A DNA stretch of 64,000 nt, from the NCBI RefSeq assembly GCF_003574315.2, contig NZ_AP025739.1, positions 6,324,001 to 6,388,000 on the forward strand, written 5' to 3'. This document shows positions 41,026 to 49,260 of this stretch, piece by piece. The position numbers and the translations under genes are program-made. Source of the DNA: Capsulimonas corticalis (GTDB taxonomy: Bacteria > Armatimonadota > Armatimonadia > Armatimonadales > Capsulimonadaceae). Position 1 is the stretch's first letter. The number at the start of each line of letters is the position of its first letter. A model generated the notes under the pieces. It was not told the DNA's origin and did not search any database. It was given only the letters and a program-made list of their open reading frames with translations.

Positions 41026-41561
41026 GGGTTTATCCCAGCCTTCGCGCTTGTCTTTGGTTTCGCGAGGTGGATCTTGGATCCCGCCGGCATACTGGACGCA
41101 GGTACAAGAAGATCTCGCCTCCAAAATCTCTGAGGCAGCCAGACAGGATACGGCAAAACATGAACGCCCAAAATTCCGGTGTGGTGGAGTTTGCATAAAG
41201 GCGTCAAATTGGATTCTTGCTCGATCCACTCCAGGAACTGCTCGTCGGTGGTCACCCCGAATTCGGGATAAAGCTCCTCGAACCGAGAGAGGTCGACTCC
41301 GTTCGCCAGGGCGAATTCCACGGTTGAGTGGTGGAGCTCGATCTGCTGGGTTGTCCCACAAATCCAGCACTGAAGCTTTCCAAGCGCCTTCAGCCGGTCG
41401 TGCGCGGCATGGAAGAACTTGTAATGAGGATCGGTTTCGCGCGGCTCGTGAGACGGATAATGCTCTTCAATGTGAAGCGTCACGGTCTGCGTGTGCGCGG
41501 CCGTGACGTTCCCGCAGGGTATCGCGCTCGTCTGAGCCGTCAGTGTGATATCTTCAGACAT
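41022..41561 (-). CDS. HNH-type nuclease-like protein
   Basis: 179 residues. CWICGTTQQIELHHSTVEFA near 64-83 and NLTPLCKLHHTG near 117-128 form the two Cys pairs and His residues of an HNH zinc finger. It could be a free-standing homing or packaging-associated nuclease. The first 45 residues are polar and the last 40 basic. A perfect 16-bp hairpin and a 20-bp palindrome lie before its start. Confidence 0.7.
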   Translation of the reverse strand: MSEDITLTAQTSAIPCGNVTAAHTQTVTLHIEEHYPSHEPRETDPHYKFFHAAHDRLKALGKLQCWICGTTQQIELHHSTVEFALANGVDLSRFEELYPEFGVTTDEQFLEWIEQESNLTPLCKLHHTGILGVHVLPYPVWLPQRFWRRDLLVPASSMPAGSKIHLAKPKTSAKAGINP

Positions 41562-41581
41562 GGGAACCTCGTATCAAAGGA

Positions 41582-41633
41582 AATGGCCGCCACATTCCCA
41601 GAATGTGGCGGCCATTATTGATCGATCAATAAT
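41582..41633. terminator. Hairpin followed by the shared 20-bp palindrome
   Basis: AATGGCCGCCACATTC and GAATGTGGCGGCCATT form a perfect 16-bp stem (41582-41616), with TTTCC after it on the minus strand, a likely terminator. Overlapping it is ATTATTGATCGATCAATAAT (41614-41633), identical with the site at 31150. Confidence 0.7.
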
Positions 41634-41647
41634 TTGGAGTGAGATTT

Positions 41648-41740
41648 TCACGATGACGCCGCCGTGAACGTGACCGAAAACGCCGCCGTGGCGAGTGTCA
41701 TCAGCGACAGGACATAGAGCCAGAAGCGCCAGGCGCTCAC
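41648..41740 (-). CDS. 30-residue membrane peptide with GTG start
   Basis: MSAWRFWLYVLSLMTLATAA and ten more residues ending in SS. GTGA overlaps the stop of the previous gene. One membrane span near the N-terminus. Together with the gene before it and the lysin-like genes downstream, a holin or antiholin role is possible but unproven. Confidence 0.5.
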   Translation of the reverse strand: MSAWRFWLYVLSLMTLATAAFSVTFTAASS

Positions 41741-42105
41741 GGCGAGACGGGAGGCGCGTCCGCTGACGCCAGTACTGTGTCCGTTGCCGGCGGCGTCGCT
41801 GGCACATTCGATTCCGAAGCAGGATTGCCGGCCGCTTTGACGGCCGTGATCATATCCTCCAGCTTGCCCGTAACATCGACGACAGCTTCCACTGCGCCAA
41901 CCCGGCTGGAGATGCCGGTGATCTGCTGATCGTGCTGATCGGCTGTTCCGCGCAGATCACTCGTCGCCGCGACGGCGGCGTCCGCTTTGGCGTCTGAGGT
42001 TTTCACACGCCCGCTCAGTTCGATGATTTTGATGACGCCGCCAATGGCCGTCACGAGCGTTCCGGCGGCGAGCAAAACGTTCGCGGTTTCCTGTCCTGTC
42101 CACAT
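41737..42105 (-). CDS. Membrane-anchored coiled-coil protein (holin or spanin-like)
   Basis: 122 residues from ATG 42105 (MWTGQETANVLLAAGTLVTA), preceded by AGGAGGCGAGGAG. One hydrophobic segment at about 9-30, then a coiled-coil-like region (GRVKTSDAKADAAVAATSD, QHDQQITGISSRVGAVEAVV, KLEDMITAVKAAG) and a Pro/Ala/Ser tail. The layout is like some phage holins or i-spanins; the assignment is from topology and position only. Confidence 0.55.
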   Translation of the reverse strand: MWTGQETANVLLAAGTLVTAIGGVIKIIELSGRVKTSDAKADAAVAATSDLRGTADQHDQQITGISSRVGAVEAVVDVTGKLEDMITAVKAAGNPASESNVPATPPATDTVLASADAPPVSP

Positions 42106-42127
42106 GGCTCCTCGCCTCCTTCTTGGG

Positions 42128-42463
42128 CTAGGATCCCAGGCCGTCCTTGAGTCCGTCCCCGATACCATTCCCCAGGATAGCACTCGCCTTCGGCGCATGC
42201 TTGGCGTACGCGGATTTGACCGCGGCTTCGAACTGAGAGTTTAGAAGCATGGTCAAAATGACGCCGGCGGCGCCGGGGAACTTGGACGTGACACCCGCGA
42301 CGTAGCTGTCCAGCTTGGGCTCGAGCAGCGCGATCACGCCGTCTGCGGTGAGCGCGGGGTTGGCGAGCAGCGCGCCGCTGACGGCGCCGTCGATTTTGCC
42401 CTCAAAGGCGGTCTTAGCCTTGGAGCCGTAAAGCTTGCCATAGAGCCAGGTGAAGATGTTCAT
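42128..42463 (-). CDS. Small protein with amphipathic helices
   Basis: 111 residues from ATG 42463 (MNIFTWLYGKLYGSKAKTAF), preceded by GAGAGAGG. Helical (AVSGALLANPALTADGVIAL, AAGVILTMLLNSQFEAAVKS), with one weakly hydrophobic segment and a Gly-rich end (GNGIGDGLKDGLGS). That last string resembles the start of the protein at 43799-44263 (SGLGDGLGDGL). Could be a membrane-associated virion or lysis protein. Confidence 0.5.
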   Translation of the reverse strand: MNIFTWLYGKLYGSKAKTAFEGKIDGAVSGALLANPALTADGVIALLEPKLDSYVAGVTSKFPGAAGVILTMLLNSQFEAAVKSAYAKHAPKASAILGNGIGDGLKDGLGS

Positions 42464-42539
42464 GGGTCTTGCCTCTCTCGTTAGTCGATGAATCGTTTTT
42501 GGAGCGCGCCACGCGGCGCCAGCATCCATATGTGTTTGC

Positions 42540-43166
42540 TCAGGAGTACTTTTCGACCAGGCGCGTGATGGCGGGGTCCTTGCCAGGGGATCTGTCCCAG
42601 GTCAGGACGACGGTGGTCCCGCGCGGCGTCGTCATCAGATCCAGCCGGTGGACCATCTTAATCATCAGCGTATAGCCGAGGCCCAAAGTCCCGCCGCTTG
42701 ACCAACCCGCCTGGAGGGTTGCCTTGGGAAGGTCGCAGAGCGGGATACCGCTGCCCCGGTCCGTGACCCAGACCTGAATGGTCGTCTCGTCGGCGCAGAT
42801 GCGCATGGCGCCGCGCGTCGCATACTTCGCGGCGTTTGTCAGCGCCTCCCAGGACGAGAGCACCAGGTCTTCACGCGCGGCGTCGGGCAGCTGGTGCGCT
42901 GCGGCGAATTCGTTCAGCAAGGCCCGGGCGCGCGACATACGCTCCGGATCCCCGTCCAGCAGCATTTCGGGGGAATAATCGGGCAGCATCAGCGGCAGCG
43001 TATCGCGCTCGATATGCAGATGCAGCTTGCCGTCGGTGACGCTGGAGAGGACCTCCCGGCAAAATGTAAACTGCTCATCGCAAATCAGGTGATAGAGAAA
43101 CGGACGGAGCAGGCGCGCCAGACGCTGGAGGAGACCGCGCGCGGGTCCGGTGGATTGGTAACACAT
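42540..43166 (-). CDS. HATPase-domain anti-sigma-like protein
   Basis: 208 residues. The C-terminal 120 residues have the RsbW/SpoIIAB-type GHKL fold: SWEALTNAAKYATRG (N-box), VWVTDRGSGIPLCDLP (G1) and SGGTLGLGYTLMIKMV (G2). The N-terminal 80 residues contain a conserved-looking helical region and a strand pair (LHLHIERDTLPLML). Such kinases bind sigma factors or anti-anti-sigma proteins. In a phage-like operon it might block a host sigma factor or stress response. A direct repeat that includes the ribosome-binding site precedes the ATG. Confidence 0.7.
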   Translation of the reverse strand: MCYQSTGPARGLLQRLARLLRPFLYHLICDEQFTFCREVLSSVTDGKLHLHIERDTLPLMLPDYSPEMLLDGDPERMSRARALLNEFAAAHQLPDAAREDLVLSSWEALTNAAKYATRGAMRICADETTIQVWVTDRGSGIPLCDLPKATLQAGWSSGGTLGLGYTLMIKMVHRLDLMTTPRGTTVVLTWDRSPGKDPAITRLVEKYS

Positions 43167-43215
43167 TGAGCGCTTCCTTTGTTGAGCGTTTCCTCGGAAT
43201 CGTTCCCTTCAAGGG

Positions 43216-43653
43216 TCAAGCGGCGGGACTGTCGGCCGCCTCCGGCTTATGGCGTTCGTCGCCGAGGCCGGAGGCGCCGGCAAGGGCGAGCTTTTCGTAG
43301 AGGGCGAGGATTTTCGCCTGGAGGTCCTCGATGCGGGCGCGGCTTTCGTCGGCGATGCGGATAAGGCGCAGACGCTCTTCGCGATAGTCGCCTACCACGG
43401 CGGACAGATGCCGATTATCAGCCAGAAGTTCGTCCTTCGCGGACTGATACCGCGCCATTTCCGCGCGCATCTCGTCCATCATCGTCGCGGCGTCCTGGAC
43501 GATCTGCCGGCGGTCGAGACCTTCCTCCGTAACCTTCGTCTTACGTTCCTCCGCCTTCGCGCGCTTTCGCTCGACATGGACCGCACTCGCGTATCCAATG
43601 ACCGCCACTCCAAGCGCCTCCGGGAGCTTGGAGAGTAGTTCGTGCGGGCTCAT
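43216..43653 (-). CDS. Coiled-coil protein with N-terminal membrane-like segment
   Basis: 145 residues from ATG 43653 (MSPHELLSKLPEALGVAVIG). A short hydrophobic helix (ALGVAVIGYASAV) is followed by a long charged coiled coil (KRAKAEERKTKVTEEG, MMDEMRAEMARYQSAKDELL, RIEDLQAKILALYEKLAL). This is an anchored coiled-coil of unknown function, possibly tail- or lysis-associated. It is the first gene after the terminator at 43684. Confidence 0.6.
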   Translation of the reverse strand: MSPHELLSKLPEALGVAVIGYASAVHVERKRAKAEERKTKVTEEGLDRRQIVQDAATMMDEMRAEMARYQSAKDELLADNRHLSAVVGDYREERLRLIRIADESRARIEDLQAKILALYEKLALAGASGLGDERHKPEAADSPAA

Positions 43654-43683
43654 GGGGTTTCCGTTCTTGCGCCATGGGCGCGT

Positions 43684-43803
43684 CAAAAAGGCGCGGACCA
43701 GCTATCTTGGTCCGCGCCTCATACGTTAAAGCAACACATCATCAAAGTAGATCAACGCATCATCAAATTAGATCAACGCGTCAAATCAAATCAGCGAATC
43801 AAA
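43684..43803 (-). terminator. Strong terminator with repeat array before it
   Basis: GGCGCGGACCA (43690-43700) and TGGTCCGCGCC (43708-43718) form an 11-bp stem followed on the minus strand by TTTTT. Between it and the preceding stop codon (43799) lies a degenerate array of about 21 bp units of the type GATCAACGCATCATCAAA, three to four copies (about 43725-43800). Confidence 0.85.
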
Positions 43804-44263
43804 TTAGGTCAGGATCGTCCGTCACGAGGATCCCGCTCGTCACATCCACGATCGCGCCCAGAGTCATCTTCGCATGAAACACCCAATTGCCGACCGGCCA
43901 GACCGGGCCGCCGACGAAGTCGTAGCAGATCATATGCGTATCGGTCCCGTCCACGAATCCGGTTCCGGTCACGCCGGCGAGTTCCGGGGGGTCGGAGTAC
44001 TCCTTGACGGCGTAGACCTCCACTACAGCGCCGGTCCAAACGCTGGGCGTGATCCAGGCAAGACCGTACGCTGTCTCGTCGATCTGGCGGACGACGGCGC
44101 TGTCCACGTTCAGCGTGAGCCCCGAGTCGGTATTCGGGTCATCGAATTTATGATAGTCGAGACTGAGTCCCGTGGTGGGGACGACAGCGCCGGTGTCGAA
44201 CGGGGACGGCGCAAGGCCGTCCCCCAAACCGTCTCCCAGTCCGCTACCAAAAAAATCATCCAT
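43799..44263 (-). CDS. Unknown beta-rich tail-type protein
   Basis: 154 residues, with AAGGAG before ATG 44263. The N-terminus has a GLGDGLGDGLAPSPFDTG low-complexity start. Then beta strands follow (SLDYHKFDDPNTDSGLTLNV, AVVEVYAVKEYSDPPELAGV, WPVGNWVFHAKMTLGAIVDV). It ends directly before the repeat array and terminator. Likely a virion or adhesin accessory protein. Confidence 0.6.
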   Translation of the reverse strand: MDDFFGSGLGDGLGDGLAPSPFDTGAVVPTTGLSLDYHKFDDPNTDSGLTLNVDSAVVRQIDETAYGLAWITPSVWTGAVVEVYAVKEYSDPPELAGVTGTGFVDGTDTHMICYDFVGGPVWPVGNWVFHAKMTLGAIVDVTSGILVTDDPDLI

Positions 44264-44272
44264 ATCAACTCC

Positions 44273-46147
44273 TTAATGCAGCGGCGTTGTGACCGTGATC
44301 GTCGCGCTCTGCGGGTTGGGGGCCGGGGCCGTGTTCGCGAGCACGAGCGCCGTGGCGTAGGCGTTCGTCGTCCCGTCCTGGCGCTTGCGAGTTGAAACGA
44401 GCGTATGCGTCGAGCCGTTGAAGCTGTTGCCGCCGGCTCCGATGATCGACGCCGTCAGCAGAACCATATCGTCCCAGGCCGTCACGCTGCCGTCCACGAC
44501 CTTATTCCAGACCGCGAGCTGGATGGCCGCGAGCGCCGAGGAGCTGAGCGTCCCAACCGTCATGTTCCCGCTGCTATCGATCGCAAGCGCGCTGAAGTTT
44601 GCCGGGAAGGCCGGGATGCGATTAAGTAGCGTCGTCGTGCCAGACGTATCCGCGCCGGCGTAGGTCGAGAGCGTGTGCGTCTGATAGTAGCCCATCGTTC
44701 CCGGTGTCGTGTAGGCGCTGGTCAACGACGCCCAGGGATCCGAGCCGCCTCCGCCGCCGTTCGTCGCCGTCACGAAGCCAGAGCCGTTCGTCGCGATCTT
44801 GTTTGCTGGGATCAGCAGCAGCAGGGTCGCTGGATCCTGCCCGGTGGCGTAGCTGGCGACCTGGACGCCGGTCGATACGCTCGACGCGCGCACGCCGTCG
44901 CCGGTGATCGTCGATGATCCGCCGCCGAGGACCTTACCGCCGACGTCGCCGGTCACGCCGCTCGCCACGACGGGATTGGTGAGACCCGTCACCGTGGGGA
45001 TCGTGACGCCCGGCTGCGATGGCTGAAGCAAGACGCGGCCCGATCCGTCTCCCGTTGGTAATCCGCCAGCGGCGCCAGGGGCGATGTTGGGTATCCCGGT
45101 AGCGACGCGGGAATTCGTGCTGGCGGCGTTGCCCTGGGCCGTGACGGCGTTGGGGCTATCCGCCGAGTTCGTCGCGATCAGATCCGTCTTCGACTTGATT
45201 CCCGTGGTCGTCGTCAGCAGAGTCGTGACGCCAGGAGAATCGGCCTGGGTCGTCAGAGACCGAACAACATTCGACCAGACCGCGTTGGCGTTGGCGACGG
45301 CGGTCGGGATGGAAGCGGTCTGCGTGACGAGCAGCGCCAGCTGCGTGGAGTTGAGATCCATCTCCGCGCGGTTCTGGGCGGCGGTGGGAGCGGCAACGAA
45401 GTTTGAGGCGATTGTGGACTGACCGGCCGCCAACGTCACCATCGGCTGCGGCCAAATCAAAAACACCGAAGTTGAGTCCGGGATAGTTGTCCATGTTCCC
45501 GGCCCCGGACGGCTGATAGTCGCCACCTTCGTCGCGCCAACGTATGACGAGATCGTGGCGAACTGGCCCGCGCCGGTCCCTGAGACAATCTTCACGAAAT
45601 GGGTATTGAAAATCCCGTCCGTGGCGGAAGCGCCTGCATCCAATTGGATCGTATTAGATGTTCCGCCCTGCGCCGTCCCGCGCCGTCCGACCACTAAATC
45701 ATCGTAATAGAGCGCTTCACCGATCGTGCCTGCCGCCGACGAGGTATTGATGAGCTGCCCCTGAGAAAGCGGTAGTGCGAGCGCAGCGCCGTCCCAGTCG
45801 AGCGTCCCCTGAGCGATCAGCGTGTCGCCGACGGCCGCTGAGCCGCCCGCGCGTTCATAGATCAGCTCGGAGTACCGGCCCGGCGTGGTGATCCCCGCCG
45901 GAAATGTGGCGACGTAAATGCCCGTCGTTCCCTGCTCGGAAAGCAGTACCGGATAGGTTGACCAGTTGGCGTTCGCGACGGTGGCGAATGTAGAACCGTT
46001 CCACGCGAGAGCGCTCTGATTGAGGATAACCGCGTAGACCGTCTTGCCGCTTGTATCGGTCGTCTTGATTTCGCCGGCCGCGTGGGCATACGCAGGAGCA
46101 AACAGCAGGATCGCCAGCAGGAAGAGTGATTTGAGGTATCGTCGCAT
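44273..46147 (-). CDS. Exported tail- or adhesin-like protein
   Basis: 624 residues with a signal peptide (YLKSLFLLAILLFAPAYAHA). A beta domain (GKTVYAVILNQSALAWNGST, PGRYSELIYERAGGSA) and then a long Ser/Thr/Ala-rich region without Cys follow. Segments such as ALYYDDLVVGRRGTAQGG and FLIWPQPMVTLAAGQSTIAS look like phage tail-fibre modules, but the signal peptide is unusual for a tail protein. Either it is a surface protein or the leader belongs to a fibre assembled outside. It is part of an operon with the genes to its right. Confidence 0.6.
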   Translation of the reverse strand: MRRYLKSLFLLAILLFAPAYAHAAGEIKTTDTSGKTVYAVILNQSALAWNGSTFATVANANWSTYPVLLSEQGTTGIYVATFPAGITTPGRYSELIYERAGGSAAVGDTLIAQGTLDWDGAALALPLSQGQLINTSSAAGTIGEALYYDDLVVGRRGTAQGGTSNTIQLDAGASATDGIFNTHFVKIVSGTGAGQFATISSYVGATKVATISRPGPGTWTTIPDSTSVFLIWPQPMVTLAAGQSTIASNFVAAPTAAQNRAEMDLNSTQLALLVTQTASIPTAVANANAVWSNVVRSLTTQADSPGVTTLLTTTTGIKSKTDLIATNSADSPNAVTAQGNAASTNSRVATGIPNIAPGAAGGLPTGDGSGRVLLQPSQPGVTIPTVTGLTNPVVASGVTGDVGGKVLGGGSSTITGDGVRASSVSTGVQVASYATGQDPATLLLLIPANKIATNGSGFVTATNGGGGGSDPWASLTSAYTTPGTMGYYQTHTLSTYAGADTSGTTTLLNRIPAFPANFSALAIDSSGNMTVGTLSSSALAAIQLAVWNKVVDGSVTAWDDMVLLTASIIGAGGNSFNGSTHTLVSTRKRQDGTTNAYATALVLANTAPAPNPQSATITVTTPLH

Positions 46148-46157
46148 GTAAATCTCC

Positions 46158-47870
46158 TTAAACGATGCTGTGCGGCCGAGCGGCGGCGCTGACGTTCTGA
46201 TCGAGGCGGCTGCTGTCGAGCGGCACGAAAACGCATGGCTGGGCGTTCAGCCCGCTGATGGTGGAGCCGCCCTTGGAAGCGACGAAACAGTAGAATAATT
46301 CGCCGTTGACGGTCGGATCGACGATCAGCACATATTGCCCGGCCGCTGCCGCGATCGCGCCGCCAACGTTGAGATCCGCAATCACCGGATAGCTCCAGGG
46401 AACCCATTTCGTGATGTCGGTTCCAGGCGTCACGTTGGTGGATCCCGCGACGGCGATGTAACCGACGCCGGCGAGGGTGACCGCCTGGTCCACGGTATAC
46501 GCAGTGACGCTGGACCAGGCGCCCAGCAGCGCGATCGCGCTGGGCGTGGTGGTCGGACGGATCGCGTAGCCGCTCGCGAATGTGGCGCCGGAAACGCCGA
46601 CGCCTGAATCGTCCGCCAGCGTGAAAACTGTCGGGATGCCCATAACTGTTACTCCTGCTCCTGGAACGGCGCTGACGGTCGCGCCGTTCATGCTGAACGT
46701 GTAGGGCGCGCCGCCCGATACGAGAAATGAGGCGGTAAAATTCGGAGCCGTCCCGGATACGCCTTGGTATTGAACAGAGGTGCTCCCGACGATCAGCGGC
46801 GCCGCATCGGGATACGAGTTCGTGGCCGCGCCATCCGAAAAGGATGTGAGGGTCAGGGGAACGCTCAGGGTGCTCCCTGTAAGCGAGCACGATCCCACGC
46901 TGTAGGTCGCCGTTCTCGCCGCGAACTCCACATCCGTGAAGGCGCTCCCGTCCGAGACCGTGACGATCGCTCCGGCCGCGCGGTGCAGGGTGAGAAGCCC
47001 CGTATTGGAGATCGAAGCCGCTGCCGGATCGGAAGACAGCCAGAAGAGCGGAGACGCCGATGATGTCGCCTGAACGGTCGCCGCCGTGCTTGAGACCACA
47101 CTCGTCGCGGAAAGCGATGTTGTGGTGTTCAGCTTCGAGGAGGTGTAGGAAACGAACGGAATCGGATTGGTGGAAGCGAGCGCCGCCCCGTTGCCGAAGA
47201 ACAGCCCGTCGTATGCCGCCATCAGGGCGGCTCCCGCCAGCGCCATGTCCGTACCGAACCGAACCTCGTCGATCGATTGCTGAGCGTAACCCGACAGGTC
47301 CTGTTTTTGCAGCAGCGGCCAGTGCGCCGACATGTCGTTCGATTGCGCGCCGCTATCGACCCAAACGCCAACGACGCTGTTTGCGCCCAGCCCCATCTCC
47401 GTCAGCACCCAGAACCGGAATGGCTGCCCCGCCGTGACCGGATACTCCGGCCAGTTCATGGTATTGCCCTGACCGTAGCCGGAGCTGTCCGCCGTCACCT
47501 GGTCGATCCAGAAGCGGGTTTGCAGGCAATATCCGTACCGGACATGATTGGTAAGCCGCAGCGAAACAATGCGGTTGCCCTGGCTCAGAAGCGTCACCAG
47601 CGGAATGTTGCCGCCCACGGGCAGGGTCACCGACGAGACGTTCACCCAGCCGGCAGCGACGGGATCCACGGTCGCCGCCGCCACTCCGGACAGGGTTGTC
47701 AGATCCACGGAAGCGTAGGCGGTTTGGCCGGCGGCCGCCGTGACGAGCAGACTGCTGGAGGATCCATTGATGAGCGCCGGCCCCGACGAATATCCCGTGC
47801 TCCCCGTCCCAAGCAGACTGACGCCGGCAGGAGCGGACCCGGAGGTTGTCAGGTTGGTAAGTAATCCCAT
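46158..47870 (-). CDS. Large beta-rich virion or adhesin protein
   Basis: 570 residues. Residues of about 30-210 resemble a jelly-roll (LGTGSTGYSSGPALINGSSS, WVNVSSVTLPVGGNIPLVTL, FRFWVLTEMGLGANSVVGVW). The central part has Ig or Big-like repeats (TATVQATSSASP-type, FWLSSDPAAASISNTGLLTL), and TYSVGSCSLTGSTLSVPLTL begins a third domain. The end reads LDQNVSAAARPHSIV. No enzyme motif. It is eleven bases from the following gene. Confidence 0.62.
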   Translation of the reverse strand: MGLLTNLTTSGSAPAGVSLLGTGSTGYSSGPALINGSSSSLLVTAAAGQTAYASVDLTTLSGVAAATVDPVAAGWVNVSSVTLPVGGNIPLVTLLSQGNRIVSLRLTNHVRYGYCLQTRFWIDQVTADSSGYGQGNTMNWPEYPVTAGQPFRFWVLTEMGLGANSVVGVWVDSGAQSNDMSAHWPLLQKQDLSGYAQQSIDEVRFGTDMALAGAALMAAYDGLFFGNGAALASTNPIPFVSYTSSKLNTTTSLSATSVVSSTAATVQATSSASPLFWLSSDPAAASISNTGLLTLHRAAGAIVTVSDGSAFTDVEFAARTATYSVGSCSLTGSTLSVPLTLTSFSDGAATNSYPDAAPLIVGSTSVQYQGVSGTAPNFTASFLVSGGAPYTFSMNGATVSAVPGAGVTVMGIPTVFTLADDSGVGVSGATFASGYAIRPTTTPSAIALLGAWSSVTAYTVDQAVTLAGVGYIAVAGSTNVTPGTDITKWVPWSYPVIADLNVGGAIAAAAGQYVLIVDPTVNGELFYCFVASKGGSTISGLNAQPCVFVPLDSSRLDQNVSAAARPHSIV

Positions 47871-47880
47871 AAGCCCCTCC

Positions 47881-49260
47881 TTAGCTCAGCTCATAAACCG
47901 CGATGGTGTTCGCGGCCAGGCTCACGGTCAGGTTTCCCGAGCCGTCCGTCGAAGCGGCCGAAGGCGCGCCCTCCGAAGACGCGGTGAAAAGCCTCACCGT
48001 TCCGCTCATCGGTTTTCCTGCGCCGCCCAGCGAAATCGACACCGTATCGGAGTATATGGTCCCGCCGGTGTTGCCAATCTTGAGCGAGTACTTGGAGTCG
48101 CTGTTTCGCTGATAGGCGTTCACGTAGACGGTGTTTGCCACCGGCTGGCGCGTGGAGAGGCCGCCGCCCGTCGCCGCGTCGGTGTACGAATATCCGCCAT
48201 AACGCCCCTGCGCCTGAAGCGTGGCTAGGAACGGATACAGGCCGCCCACGGAGCCGGGAGTGACCGTTCCCGTGTTGGAGTTGAGGTTGTACAGGCCGAA
48301 ATTCGTGACGTATTGCAGACCGTTCGGCGCGGTGATGGCGCCGATCGTCATGTCTCGCGCCCAGCACCACCAGGAGATCAGCTCCACGCCCATCGTGTCA
48401 TCGGCGAACGCCTGATTGAGGCGTGCGACGGTGTTGGCGAAACTGGTGCAGCTGAACTCTCCGTACCAGATCACCGGAGGGGTATTGCCCTTGCCCTTGA
48501 TGGCCGTGGTGTACTGGGCATAGTCGTGAATTCCAAAGCGGTAGACATTGGAATTGCCGATCAGATATCCGTTTCCGCTGTTGTTAGGATCGTCGTTAAA
48601 GAGCAGCAAGCCGGGGAAGATATCCTTAAGCCCCAGTCCATCGCTCATCCCCGCTCCGCCGTAGACGCAGTTTGCGAAGTTCGCCGCCGAGGAAGTCGCG
48701 CCGCCCGCCAGCCACCAGTCGCCCGGGATGGCGCCCGTCGAGTATTCGTTCGGCGTCGCGATGACCGTGATGTAGCATCCGATTGCCTGTAGAGCCCGGA
48801 TCTCCTTGACGATGGAGTCGCGCCAGAGCTGAAGCTGAACGCTGGTGGGGCTGGAAAGGTTGTTGGAAGTGACCGGTCCATAGCCATTCGGGCGAATCAT
48901 CTTCGCGTGGTGGGGCACATTCGCGATGGCCGGATAGATCGAGCTCGGGGCGGCAAACGTATTCAGGATCCAGTACGGGATGCCCCATTTTCGATTGATA
49001 TAGCCGAGCAGGTTCGACTGCGCGCCCTGCATCGCATAGCAGGTTCCGTCGGCCTTCTCTGTGAACGATCCGCCCCCCTGGATCTCATGACGAATAAACG
49101 ACACCCGGGAAAACAGCTGATTTCCCACTTGATCGAGACTGGCCGGGGTCAGATTGAATCCGGCTCCCCAGTTCCGCACCCGCTTATCGTAAGCCGGCGT
49201 TGAGACGCCGCATCCCTTGATGGCGTAACGAGAGCCGTCCAGCGCCCAGAGAACAGACAT
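47881..49260 (-). CDS. Clan GH-A glycoside hydrolase-like protein (GH30/GH39 type)
   Basis: 459 residues. A TIM-barrel core has the two expected Glu: ATPNEYS near residue 172 and VIWYGEFSCTSF near 268. WELISWWCW-type strands (VELISWWCWARDM) follow. The last 120 residues form a beta-sandwich with NTVYVNAYQRNSDSKYSLKI and end AANTIAVYELS, as in GH30-type enzymes. No signal peptide is visible, although both neighbours include exported proteins. It could be a tail depolymerase acting on extracellular polysaccharide. Confidence 0.65.
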   Translation of the reverse strand: MSVLWALDGSRYAIKGCGVSTPAYDKRVRNWGAGFNLTPASLDQVGNQLFSRVSFIRHEIQGGGSFTEKADGTCYAMQGAQSNLLGYINRKWGIPYWILNTFAAPSSIYPAIANVPHHAKMIRPNGYGPVTSNNLSSPTSVQLQLWRDSIVKEIRALQAIGCYITVIATPNEYSTGAIPGDWWLAGGATSSAANFANCVYGGAGMSDGLGLKDIFPGLLLFNDDPNNSGNGYLIGNSNVYRFGIHDYAQYTTAIKGKGNTPPVIWYGEFSCTSFANTVARLNQAFADDTMGVELISWWCWARDMTIGAITAPNGLQYVTNFGLYNLNSNTGTVTPGSVGGLYPFLATLQAQGRYGGYSYTDAATGGGLSTRQPVANTVYVNAYQRNSDSKYSLKIGNTGGTIYSDTVSISLGGAGKPMSGTVRLFTASSEGAPSAASTDGSGNLTVSLAANTIAVYELS

